Shown here: one piece after another, positions 15,522 to 22,933 of the stretch
How positions within the stretch are numbered: position 1 is the first letter of the stretch
Layout of the letters: each line of letters opens with the position of its first letter
Assembly (NCBI GenBank): GCA_024233785.1
Contig: JACKPD010000023.1
Location: 1 to 28,116 of the forward strand
Length of the DNA: 28,116 nucleotides
Source: Spirochaetales bacterium
GTDB lineage: Bacteria; Spirochaetota; Spirochaetia; CADAEX01
Reading direction: 5' to 3'
The notes under the pieces: generated by a model
What the model was told of the DNA's origin: nothing
The model's input: only the letters and a program-made list of their open reading frames with translations
Database searches by the model: none
Program-made: the position numbers and the translations under genes

Positions 15522-17732
15522 ATGAAAAAAAGACTTATAACATCAGCATTACCTTACGTAAACAACATTCCGCATCTCGGGAACCTTATTCAGGTTTTAT
15601 CCGCAGATGTATTTGCCAGATTCTGCCGGCTTAAAGGGTATGAAACACTTTATATTTGCGGGACAGACGAATACGGAACCGCGACAGAGACAAAAGCGCT
15701 TGAGGAAGGAATTACACCAAAAGAGCTTTGCGACAGGTTTCATAAAGTCCATCGCGATATCTATCAATGGTTCAACATATCATTTGACAGATTCGGAAGG
15801 ACTTCCACACCGAAACATACTGAAGTAACGCAGGGGCTTTTTAACGCCCTTGATAAAAAAGGGTATATCCGTGAAAGAACTATAGAACAGCTTTACTGCC
15901 ACAGTTGCGGGAGATTTCTCGCGGACAGGTATGTAAGGGGCATCTGCCCGTCATGCGGTTATGAGGACGCAAGGGGAGACCAGTGCGAAAGCTGCGGTAA
16001 ACTGCTTGACCCGACAGAACTTGTTTCACCCCGCTGCGGCGTGTGTTCCGGTGAACCTGCCCTTAAATCGACAAATCATCTTTACATAGATTTACCCGCA
16101 ATAATTCCCCTCCTTGAGGAATGGATAAATAAACGATCTGTAGAAGGGTTCTGGGCAAGAAATGCGCTCCAGATGACAAAAAGCTGGATGAGGGACGGCC
16201 TCAAGGAAAGGTGTATCACCAGGGACCTCAAGTGGGGTATTCCGGTCCCTAAAGACGGATACCGCGACAAGGTTTTCTATGTCTGGTTTGATGCCCCGAT
16301 CGGATATATCTCCATTGCAGCAAATCATACAGACGAATGGGAATCCTGGTGGAAAAATCCTGATAATGTAAAGCTTTTCCAGTTTATCGGCAAGGATAAT
16401 ATTCCATTTCATACTGTAATATTTCCGTCAACACTTCTTGGATCAGGTGATAAGTGGACAACCCTTCACCACATGTCTTCAACTGAATACCTCAATTATG
16501 AAAGCGGGAAATTTTCCAAAAGCAAAGGAATAGGTGTATTCGGGACAGACTGCCAGGAAACAGGTATTCCCTCGGATGTATGGAGATTCTACATTTTTTA
16601 CAACAGGCCTGAAAAATCTGATTCGCTTTTTACATGGAAGGATTTTCAGGAAAAGGTCAACTCTGAACTCATAGGAAATCTCGGCAACCTTATAAACAGG
16701 ACTCTTACCTTTGCCGCAAGATTTTATGACGGGAAGGTGCTTGACGGCGCACAGCGCAGGGACTCTGATTTCTGGAAACAGGTCCGGATTTATGAAGAGC
16801 GTATAACAACCCATCTTGACAGGGCTGAGCTGAGGGATGCCTTTCATGCGGTTTTTGAGCTTTCAGGATACGGGAACAAGACTTTTCAGGATTCAGAACC
16901 ATGGAAAATGAAAAATGAAGACCCGAAGGCCGCGCATGAACTGATTTCCGACCTTGTTTATCTTGTCCGTGATATAGCGCTGCTGATTCAGCCGTTTACC
17001 CCTTTTACCTCAAAAAGAGTACTTGATTTTATGGGCTGTGAAGATTTTACCTGGGATAATCTTGGAAATCCTTCAGGAGAAATCAGAAAAATGGAACCTG
17101 AGATATGTTTTGAAAAACTTGAGGATGAGCTTATTGAGCGTTTAAGGGAAAGATTCAAGGGAAGCCAGAAGGAGAGAGCAATGGAACAGAATGCAGAAAA
17201 AAAATCCGATGCTGCGGAAGTACCAATGGAAAAAAAATACTCTGAAACTGTTGACCTGAGGGTCGCTAAAATAAAAGAAATAAAAAAACATCCTGAAGCG
17301 GAAAAACTCTATATTGAAACACTTGATCTTGGAAACGGTGAAGAGAGGCAGATCGTGTCGGGACTTGTCCCGTATTATAAAGAGGAAGAACTTCTGGGTA
17401 AAAATATTATTGTAGTTTACAATCTCAAACCGGCAAAACTCAGGGGTGTGGAAAGCAACGGGATGCTGCTTGCGGCTGAAAAGGCGGAAGCCCCTGAAGG
17501 AGAAGAGAGGACCGTCGAGGTGCTTTTCGCAGATTATGCAAATCCGGGGGACCGTGTTCTGCTTTCAGGTTTCAGCGCACCTGAAGAGGATTTGAAGAGA
17601 ATCACGATCGATAAATTTTTTGAAAATACCCTTGAAGTAAGGAACAATATTGTTTACTGCGGAAAATCGGCTCTTGCCGCTGCAGGAAAAGAGATTAAAA
17701 CATCCAGGGTTCAGACCGGCAAGGTCGGCTGA
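15522..17732 (+). CDS. metG: Methionyl-tRNA synthetase with C-terminal tRNA-binding domain
   Basis: Charges tRNA-Met with methionine. 736 residues. The catalytic core starts KRLITSALPYVNN, with HLGN (18-21) as the HIGH signature and KFSKS (330-334) as KMSKS. Two zinc knuckles are visible: Cys126/129/142/145 and Cys155/158/172/175, the double-knuckle form. The anticodon-binding helical domain covers about 360-545. An acidic/Lys linker leads to an EMAP II-like tRNA-binding domain about 577-682 (VDLRVAKI, PEAEKLYIETLDLG, KPAKLRGVESNGMLLAA). About 54 further residues follow, beyond the usual end of the family. Start is fixed by the conserved N-terminus. The ATG directly follows the promoter. A FemAB-like gene follows after 21 nt. 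Confidence 0.97.
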   Translation: MKKRLITSALPYVNNIPHLGNLIQVLSADVFARFCRLKGYETLYICGTDEYGTATETKALEEGITPKELCDRFHKVHRDIYQWFNISFDRFGRTSTPKHTEVTQGLFNALDKKGYIRERTIEQLYCHSCGRFLADRYVRGICPSCGYEDARGDQCESCGKLLDPTELVSPRCGVCSGEPALKSTNHLYIDLPAIIPLLEEWINKRSVEGFWARNALQMTKSWMRDGLKERCITRDLKWGIPVPKDGYRDKVFYVWFDAPIGYISIAANHTDEWESWWKNPDNVKLFQFIGKDNIPFHTVIFPSTLLGSGDKWTTLHHMSSTEYLNYESGKFSKSKGIGVFGTDCQETGIPSDVWRFYIFYNRPEKSDSLFTWKDFQEKVNSELIGNLGNLINRTLTFAARFYDGKVLDGAQRRDSDFWKQVRIYEERITTHLDRAELRDAFHAVFELSGYGNKTFQDSEPWKMKNEDPKAAHELISDLVYLVRDIALLIQPFTPFTSKRVLDFMGCEDFTWDNLGNPSGEIRKMEPEICFEKLEDELIERLRERFKGSQKERAMEQNAEKKSDAAEVPMEKKYSETVDLRVAKIKEIKKHPEAEKLYIETLDLGNGEERQIVSGLVPYYKEEELLGKNIIVVYNLKPAKLRGVESNGMLLAAEKAEAPEGEERTVEVLFADYANPGDRVLLSGFSAPEEDLKRITIDKFFENTLEVRNNIVYCGKSALAAAGKEIKTSRVQTGKVG

Positions 17733-17753
17733 AAAAGAGGCCAAGTCTCAGTA

Positions 17754-18773
17754 ATGAGAAATACATTTTCACTTTCCATGGCAGATGGTAATAATCAGCC
17801 CTGGCCAGCTGAAGGGAATTCTTTTCTTCAGAGCAGGCAGTGGGCCCTTCTAAAATCCTCGTTCGGCTGGAAACCGCTCTATTTTTCCCTGGACGGGAAA
17901 AGCCTGATAATTCTTATCAGAGAATTTTTTCCGGGTATCTCTCTTGCCTATGTTCCTCATGCACCGGATGAACGTTACAGGGATTCTCTGGAAGATATCT
18001 CTCTTGCTGTCAGAAAGTATCTGCCGGGGGGATGTCTTTTTATCCGCTACGATCTTGCCTGGAATAAAGGGAATTCACCGCCCGCGCCATTTTTTAAATC
18101 TGTTTCCGATATTCAGCCCCCTTCAACTGTGATAATTGACCTTTCCGGAGACAAAGAAACTCTTCTTGCGGGAATGAAGAGCAAGACCCGTTATAATATA
18201 AAGCTTTCGGCAAAAAAAGGTGTATCTGTACGCCGCTGCGGAGCTGAGCTTCTGGATAAATGGTATGATATTTACAGGGAAACCGGAGAAAGGGATAAAA
18301 TATCGCTCCATTCCTATGCTTATTACAGGAAAATATTCGAAATTGCAGGGGACCCTTCATTTCCGGTGGATTCACCATTAGATATAAGACTTTATATGGC
18401 AGAATCTGAAGGGCAGTTTATAGCCGGTATAATTACATGTTTTTACAAAGGGAACGCTGTATACCTTTACGGCGCTTCCGGAAACGCCGGAAGGGAAAAA
18501 ATGCCCTCCTATGCCCTTCAGTGGAAGGCAATATGCGATGCTAAAGATGAGGGGTGCCTGACATACGATATGTTCGGGATACCGCCGGCAGATGACCCGG
18601 CTCACCCAATGCACGGGCTTTACAGGTTTAAAACAGGTTTCGGTGGTGTAATTCTCCATATGGCAGGATGTTATGATTTTCCGCTGAATAGACCAAAATA
18701 CTATTGCTACAGGGTTGCGGAAAAATTGCGATATTTTTATTATAAAAGACTCAGGAAGAAGAAAATAAAATGA
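17754..18773 (+). CDS. FemAB-like peptidyl/aminoacyl transferase (GNAT fold)
   Basis: 339-residue protein of the FemA/FemB/FemX type, which transfers amino acids from aminoacyl-tRNA to peptidoglycan precursors or acts in related acyl transfers. Visible: FLQSRQWALLKSSFGW (24-39), typical of the N-terminal half; MKSKTRYNIKLSAKKGV (141-157); and the diagnostic C-terminal part YLYGASGN (237-244), PSYALQWKAI (251-260) and the YDMFGIPP...HPMHGLYRFKTGFGG block (271-298). No signal peptide, so cytoplasmic. The ATG at 17754 has AGAGG about 13 nt upstream, somewhat far; Met9 at 17778 is an alternative start. It follows metG by 21 nt and overlaps the GGDEF gene by 4 nt. Actual substrate is unknown; many bacteria use this family outside interpeptide-bridge synthesis. 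Confidence 0.82.
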   Translation: MRNTFSLSMADGNNQPWPAEGNSFLQSRQWALLKSSFGWKPLYFSLDGKSLIILIREFFPGISLAYVPHAPDERYRDSLEDISLAVRKYLPGGCLFIRYDLAWNKGNSPPAPFFKSVSDIQPPSTVIIDLSGDKETLLAGMKSKTRYNIKLSAKKGVSVRRCGAELLDKWYDIYRETGERDKISLHSYAYYRKIFEIAGDPSFPVDSPLDIRLYMAESEGQFIAGIITCFYKGNAVYLYGASGNAGREKMPSYALQWKAICDAKDEGCLTYDMFGIPPADDPAHPMHGLYRFKTGFGGVILHMAGCYDFPLNRPKYYCYRVAEKLRYFYYKRLRKKKIK

Positions 18774-20146
18774 ACCGCAGCGAAAAAGAGTTTGAGGAAC
18801 TGCTGTCAGCCGTTTCCGAACTGGAAAAACAGAACAGGCATTATAAAGCGGCCCTTGATAAAAGCTGGTCTGTTATTGAGACAATACTGGAAAGCTCAAA
18901 TATTCTCTTTACATGCTTTTCTGAAAGAGACGGCACATTCTACTGGAACAGGGGATGTGAAAAACATCTTCTCTATAAAAAGGAAGAACTTGAGGCTTTA
19001 ATAAAATCATCTGAAGAATGGGCAGGGTTCCTTAAAAGAAGATTCATTTCCGCTGAAAATAATGGTGATAAAAACACTTCAAAAGAGAGTAAGGATATTC
19101 TCAAGGCCGCTAAAAACCTGGTATTTGACGGAACTTTTCATGAATATACTGTAGAAGTTAAGGACGGTACTCTTCGTACACAGATGTGGGCATTTTATAA
19201 AGTAAAAAAAGACAGGTACGCGGCGGAAGGCTATGATATAACTGATAAAAAGAACAAGTCACTGGACCTTGAAAAAACAATACTGGAATTTGAAACTCTC
19301 TTTAATAATACATCTATAGGCATAGCTGAACTTAAGGAAGGGAGAACAATAAAAAAAGTCAACAAAAGGGCCTGTGAATATTTCGGCTACGGCGAAGAAG
19401 AGCTTACAGGAAAGAGTGTTGAAATAATACATTTGTCAAACAAGAAATATGAGGAATTCGGGAAAAAATATTACAGTACACTTGCTGACGGCAGGGTAAT
19501 TGAGACTGAGTATCAGCTCAAGGCAAAAGACGGAAGAATACTCTGGTGTTCACTTTATGGTAAAGCGGTAAATCCTCCCCATCTTGATGACGGTGTGATA
19601 TGGGTTATCGCGGATATAACGGAAAAAAAACAGATGCAGGAAGAACTTCACCTGCTCGCAACAACAGATTCACTTACAGGCGTCTGCAATCACCGGAGTT
19701 TTTACGATAAAGCGAAAGATGTTTTTAACAGAACTTCACGATACGGGAAACAATTCAGCGTATTGATGATAGATATTGATAATTTCAAGCAGATAAACGA
19801 TACATGCGGACATGATACAGGTGATAATCTGCTGAAAAAAATGTGTGAAAACTGCAAAACACTTATAAGGGAAATAGATACTTTGGGCAGGGTTGGCGGA
19901 GAAGAGTTTTCAGTTATACTTGAAGAAGTAACTAAACGGGAAGCAATGGTTGTCGCCGAAAGGATAAGGAAAAGGCTTGAAAACCTTTTGATCGACTGCG
20001 GGGCAGGGCACCTTAAATTTTCCGTAAGTATTGGTGTTTCCGGTTATACTTCAGATGACACCTCTTTTTCCGATGTAATTAAAAGGGCGGATAACGCGCT
20101 CTATGAAGCTAAAAGAAATGGCAGGAACAGGGTCGTTTTTAACTGA
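18770..20146 (+). CDS. PAS-domain diguanylate cyclase (GGDEF)
   Basis: Predicted to make cyclic di-GMP from two GTP in the cytoplasm; no membrane segment is present. 458 residues. A short coiled-coil start (about 5-40) precedes a degenerate PAS-like region (about 38-160). A clear PAS domain covers about 170-290 (FNNTSIGIAEL, ACEYFGYGEEELTGKS, ending VIADITEKKQMQEEL), and the GGDEF domain about 292-458. Active-site GGEEF lies at 376-380, metal ligand Asp335 in MIDIDNFKQIND, and product-inhibition I-site RxxD at 367-370 (REID), so the enzyme should be active and feedback controlled. The ATG overlaps the FemAB stop as ATGA, implying translational coupling. It ends 5 nt from convergent murD. Confidence 0.93.
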   Translation: MNRSEKEFEELLSAVSELEKQNRHYKAALDKSWSVIETILESSNILFTCFSERDGTFYWNRGCEKHLLYKKEELEALIKSSEEWAGFLKRRFISAENNGDKNTSKESKDILKAAKNLVFDGTFHEYTVEVKDGTLRTQMWAFYKVKKDRYAAEGYDITDKKNKSLDLEKTILEFETLFNNTSIGIAELKEGRTIKKVNKRACEYFGYGEEELTGKSVEIIHLSNKKYEEFGKKYYSTLADGRVIETEYQLKAKDGRILWCSLYGKAVNPPHLDDGVIWVIADITEKKQMQEELHLLATTDSLTGVCNHRSFYDKAKDVFNRTSRYGKQFSVLMIDIDNFKQINDTCGHDTGDNLLKKMCENCKTLIREIDTLGRVGGEEFSVILEEVTKREAMVVAERIRKRLENLLIDCGAGHLKFSVSIGVSGYTSDDTSFSDVIKRADNALYEAKRNGRNRVVFN

Positions 20147-20151
20147 CCGTC

Positions 20152-21549
20152 TTAAAATGAATCAACAATTTTCTTAAATGTATCTCCCCTGTCGAATTCG
20201 TTTTTAAACATGCCGAAAGATGTGCATCCGGGAGACATTATAACTGTATCGCCTTCTCTGCTTTGTGAAAAAGCCTTCTCTGCCGCGTCTGACAGGGAAT
20301 TAAACGGTCCGCACCAGGCGATATTATATTTGTCCAGAAAAGGGATCATTTTATCGGTCGCGCTCCCTTCAAGCAGATAAATCATTTCCGTTTTTCCCGC
20401 AAGCCTGTCAAGAACACTGAAATCAAGTTTTTTATCTGTTCCTCCCGATATAAGCCTTACAGGAGATGTAAAGCTAATCGCAGCTGCAATTACTGCTTCA
20501 GGTATTGTAGCTGTTGTGTCATTATAAAAAGTTATCCCTTTTTTTGTGCAGATATACTCCATTCTGTGGGGTATGCCCCTGAAGGAAGCAAGTTGTTTCT
20601 CAATAACCTGGGCTTCAATGCCGTAAAGGTATGCCGCGGCGCCTGAGGCAAGTAGATTCAGCCTGTTGTGCCTGCCCTGCATAAGTATATTCTCACCGAT
20701 AAGCCTCTCTTTTTTTCCTGCCAGGCGGATGAAGCCTTCGCCGTTTTTTTCAAGCCATGCGCCTTCCATCCCCTCCGGCAGCCTCTCTGCCGAAAAAAAG
20801 AGCGCTTTTGCAGGAGTTTCCGCTGCAAACTTTTTCCCCCACTCATCATCATAAAAGCAGAGAGTATAATCCTTCTTATCCTGGTCATGGTAAATAAGTT
20901 TTTTATCAGCTGCGTATTCTTCCATACCCCTGTACCGGTTAAGGTGGTCGGGGAGAATGTTGGTTATGACTGAAACCGCGGGTTTCAATACATTTTTACC
21001 TGCAAGGTCCGCAAGCTGCCAGGATGAAAGCTCAAGTACTACCGGACTTCTTTTGTCTGCCTCAAGGCTGTCAATAAAGGAAAGAGGGGAGGTTGTGATA
21101 TTGCCGCCGAGTTTCGCCCCGGGGTGAATTTCCTTTATCACATGGTAAAGGGCAGATACAGTTGTTGATTTTCCCTTGCTTCCTGTTACAGCTATTACAG
21201 GATTTGATGAAAGCGTAAGGAATATGGAAATATCAGTTTCAATCCTTTTCGCGTCTGAAAGCCATGGCGAATCTGCCGGTACAGCAGGATTTTTAATTAC
21301 TATATCAGCCCCTGTAAAATCCTCTCTAACATGTTTTTCAAGCACATACCTTATATTGTATCCGGAGAGCTTATCAATTGTGGCTTTCAGTATTTCCCTG
21401 TTTCTTAAGTCAGTTACAGTCACATCCGCGCCTCTTGAAGCGAAGAATTCCGCCGACGCAAAACCGCCGCCGTTGAGTCCAAGTCCCATTACAGTAACTT
21501 TAAGTTCCCGTATCTCTTTATTCAGGAAAATATCAGATTTTAAGTTCAT
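20152..21549 (-). CDS. murD: UDP-N-acetylmuramoylalanine--D-glutamate ligase
   Basis: Adds D-glutamate to UDP-MurNAc-L-Ala in peptidoglycan synthesis (cytoplasm, ATP-dependent). 465 residues. N-terminal Rossmann-like UDP-binding domain (VTVMGLGLNGGG at 18-29), central ATP domain with P-loop GSKGKSTT (123-130; GTNGKST is usual), ELSSWQL (ELSSFQL in most MurD), DHLNRY, and the C-terminal domain with FYNDTTATIPEA and MSPGCTSFGMFKNEFDRGD, the latter diagnostic for MurD. The start overlaps the end of the upstream gene by 17 nt, so translation is probably coupled. It converges on the diguanylate cyclase gene. Confidence 0.94.
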   Translation of the reverse strand: MNLKSDIFLNKEIRELKVTVMGLGLNGGGFASAEFFASRGADVTVTDLRNREILKATIDKLSGYNIRYVLEKHVREDFTGADIVIKNPAVPADSPWLSDAKRIETDISIFLTLSSNPVIAVTGSKGKSTTVSALYHVIKEIHPGAKLGGNITTSPLSFIDSLEADKRSPVVLELSSWQLADLAGKNVLKPAVSVITNILPDHLNRYRGMEEYAADKKLIYHDQDKKDYTLCFYDDEWGKKFAAETPAKALFFSAERLPEGMEGAWLEKNGEGFIRLAGKKERLIGENILMQGRHNRLNLLASGAAAYLYGIEAQVIEKQLASFRGIPHRMEYICTKKGITFYNDTTATIPEAVIAAAISFTSPVRLISGGTDKKLDFSVLDRLAGKTEMIYLLEGSATDKMIPFLDKYNIAWCGPFNSLSDAAEKAFSQSREGDTVIMSPGCTSFGMFKNEFDRGDTFKKIVDSF

Positions 21550-22477
21550 ATTCTCTCATTCCGCGGTTGTTTAAGTATCTTCGTATTTCGAGGGATTTAA
21601 AATCCTGATACCACTCGCTGCTGATTTTTTTCTTCAATTCTTTGTAAAGTTCCATTTCAGGAGAAAAAGTGGAAATTTTAAATTCTTCTTCAATATCTCT
21701 CATATAAGGCTCAAGAAAATTAAACGATCTGTCAAGTATCTTTACATTTTTTATCCTTGCATCAGGAGAAAAAGTCATCGGGACATGGGATATTGTCCGG
21801 TATTTACAGACAAATGGATAATAAGGGTATGAGAGAAAATTATCCTGAAGAAAAAGCTTTGTAAAAAATCTTGTCAGTTCGCTGTCCATCCATATACCCT
21901 GTATAAAATATCCTCTCCCTGTTTCACCTATCCATGTCTGGGAAATTGACTGTTTTATAATAAAATCTATCCTGCCGTATTCCTTTTCAACAATTTTTTC
22001 TACCGGCAGTATATTTATATCAAGAAACAGATTCCGCGTGGTAAATGTATGGGTTATATCATTTCCCCCCATTTCTCTGATCTCGCAGTCGTGGGGTTTG
22101 AAGGAAAGATCAAGCCTTACAAGATAAAGATAATTACGCCCTTCAATATCATATGATTTGAAAAAAACCGGCCGCAGAAGCTCCGCAGGATCGAAATAGT
22201 ACTCTGTATCCTTGAGTATTGCTGAAAGATCAGGAATTACCTGCTCCATAATCGCGGCAAGTTTGCCTGTATAGCCGTTTTCCGGGTGAGGATTGTCAAA
22301 ATTGTGATGAATTTTAAAATAAGGTATTGTAACAGGATCTTTTATTTTTAAAAAAAAATCCTCATTCTGTGAAAAATGCATGGTATATGACGGTTCATGC
22401 TCTTTACATTTTTTAATAATTCCATTAATTTCATTATCAGTATGACAGATTGAAATTACATTTAAGATCTGATCCAT
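21533..22477 (-). CDS. Unrecognised conserved-looking protein upstream of murD
   Basis: Not recognised. From ATG 22477 the product has 314 residues, with no signal peptide, membrane helix or obvious enzyme motif. It is rich in aromatic and charged residues (FDPAELLRPVFFKSYDIEG, FLSYPYYPFVCKY) and looks like a globular alpha/beta cytoplasmic protein. A longer frame runs to 22642, but its extra 55 residues are low quality and lie antisense to the bS22-like gene, its RBS and its promoter. ATG 22477 also has a TTGAAA-17-TATATT promoter ending 9 nt upstream and no Shine-Dalgarno. Its 3' end overlaps the murD start by 17 nt, which links it to murD and suggests, without proof, a role in cell-wall growth. 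Confidence 0.7.
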   Translation of the reverse strand: MDQILNVISICHTDNEINGIIKKCKEHEPSYTMHFSQNEDFFLKIKDPVTIPYFKIHHNFDNPHPENGYTGKLAAIMEQVIPDLSAILKDTEYYFDPAELLRPVFFKSYDIEGRNYLYLVRLDLSFKPHDCEIREMGGNDITHTFTTRNLFLDINILPVEKIVEKEYGRIDFIIKQSISQTWIGETGRGYFIQGIWMDSELTRFFTKLFLQDNFLSYPYYPFVCKYRTISHVPMTFSPDARIKNVKILDRSFNFLEPYMRDIEEEFKISTFSPEMELYKELKKKISSEWYQDFKSLEIRRYLNNRGMREYELKI

Positions 22478-22486
22478 ATTGATTTT

Positions 22487-22515
22487 AATATATACTTTAA
22501 TTGTTAATCTTTCAA
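22487..22515 (-). promoter_or_regulatory. Promoter of the 314-residue gene and murD, nearly leaderless
   Basis: Minus-strand TTGAAA (22515-22510), exact 17-nt spacer, TATATT (22492-22487). The -10 ends 9 nt before the ATG at 22477, leaving a leader of about 2-3 nt. This supports 22477 as the start. Confidence 0.55.
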
Positions 22516-22535
22516 CATCATTTAAAATTATGGGG

Positions 22536-22564
22536 TTGACTCTGTTTTGATGCATTTGCATAAT
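22536..22564 (+). promoter_or_regulatory. Promoter of the bS22-like gene
   Basis: TTGACT (22536-22541), 17-nt spacer, CATAAT (22559-22564), each five of six to consensus. The expected transcription start near 22571 gives a leader of about 32 nt containing the AAGGAG at 22590-22595. It is divergent from the promoter at 22487-22515. Confidence 0.7.
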
Positions 22565-22602
22565 GGTTGTTAGATTGGAATTGATAAATAAGGAGAGCTG
22601 CT

Positions 22603-22695
22603 GTGCCTTGCGGAAGAAAGAGAAAAAGACATAAAATTGCAACTCATAAAAGAAAGAAAAAACTCAGAAAGAACAGACACAAGAACAAAAAATAA
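22603..22695 (+). CDS. bS22/mS38-like small basic ribosomal protein (AURKAIP1/COX24 domain)
   Basis: 30-codon gene, GTG start, TAA stop. The product begins MPCGRKRKRHKIATHKR and ends KLRKNRHKNKK; nearly two thirds of residues are Lys, Arg or His. This matches the AURKAIP1/COX24-type short proteins of bacteria (named bS22 in mycobacteria), relatives of mitochondrial ribosomal protein mS38, which sit in the small subunit near the decoding region. Strong support: AAGGAG at 22590-22595 with a 7-nt spacer, a good promoter upstream and a terminator downstream, so it is a complete single-gene transcription unit. It is too short for most ORF thresholds. The family name is recalled from sequence pattern, not searched. 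Confidence 0.83.
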   Translation: MPCGRKRKRHKIATHKRKKKLRKNRHKNKK

Positions 22696-22738
22696 ATCTG
22701 TCTACTCGACTGACAAGCAGTTTTCTTGTCTATTAAAG

Positions 22739-22793
22739 CCCCGGAATGATATTATAAGCTATGTATTATAATCTCTTTTCGGGGTATTTTTAT
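22739..22793 (+). terminator. Terminator of the bS22-like gene
   Basis: Stem CCCCG (22739-22743) / CGGGG (22780-22784), continued by G-T, A-T and A-T pairs, and an inner ATTATAA/TTATAAT stem (22751-22757 with 22766-22772). It is followed by TATTTTTATTT. A smaller hairpin GACAAG/CTTGTC (22712-22717, 22725-22730) lies just before it. The AT-rich inner part may double as a promoter for dxs: TTGTCT 22726-22731, 18 nt, TATTAT 22750-22755. Confidence 0.72.
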
Positions 22794-22804
22794 TTGAACT
22801 GTGA

Positions 22805-22890
22805 TGCTGCTTTAAGGCTTCAGGTTTCAAACCGGCAGGTTTAAGTAAAATCAGATGGATTACACTTAACCGGGGCAGATAAAAGCAGCA
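22805..22890 (+). promoter_or_regulatory. Structured leader upstream of dxs, candidate cis-regulatory RNA
   Basis: A perfect 9-bp helix TGCTGCTTT / AAAGCAGCA (22805-22813 with 22882-22890) encloses two further helices. One is the small hairpin GGTTTCAAACC (22823-22833). The other is a longer stem, GGTTTAAGT (22838-22846) with ACTTAACC (22864-22871, one bulged T), extended by AATC (22849-22852) / GATT (22858-22861) with loop AGATG. Together they form a closed three-way junction. It lies between the bS22 terminator and the dxs start. It does not match the thiamine pyrophosphate riboswitch consensus as I know it, although Dxs uses that cofactor. Folding is by eye; no energy was calculated. Confidence 0.45.
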
Positions 22891-22906
22891 GGATTCTTTG
22901 CGGTAC

Positions 22907-22927
22907 AGGGGAAATTAGTTCAGGGGA
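22907..22927 (+). promoter_or_regulatory. Ribosome-binding region of dxs with duplicated AGGGGA
   Basis: AGGGGA occurs at 22907-22912 and again at 22922-22927, within a partial tandem duplication (CAGGGGAAATT / CAGGGGACAT). The second copy is 6 nt before the TTG start at 22934 and is the likely Shine-Dalgarno. The upstream copy could be a standby or a competing site. Confidence 0.6.
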
Positions 22928-22933
22928 CATAAA

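Noticed and set aside
22478..22642. N-terminal extension of the murD-upstream protein to 369 residues
   Set aside because: It would cover, on the opposite strand, the bS22-like promoter, Shine-Dalgarno and first codons. The sequence is low quality and a promoter sits just before the inner ATG.
22800..22933. Thiamine pyrophosphate riboswitch or tRNA in the dxs leader
   Set aside because: The GGTTTCAAACC resembles a T-arm, but no acceptor, D or anticodon arm fits, and the CUGAGA and ACCUGAU-type TPP boxes are missing.
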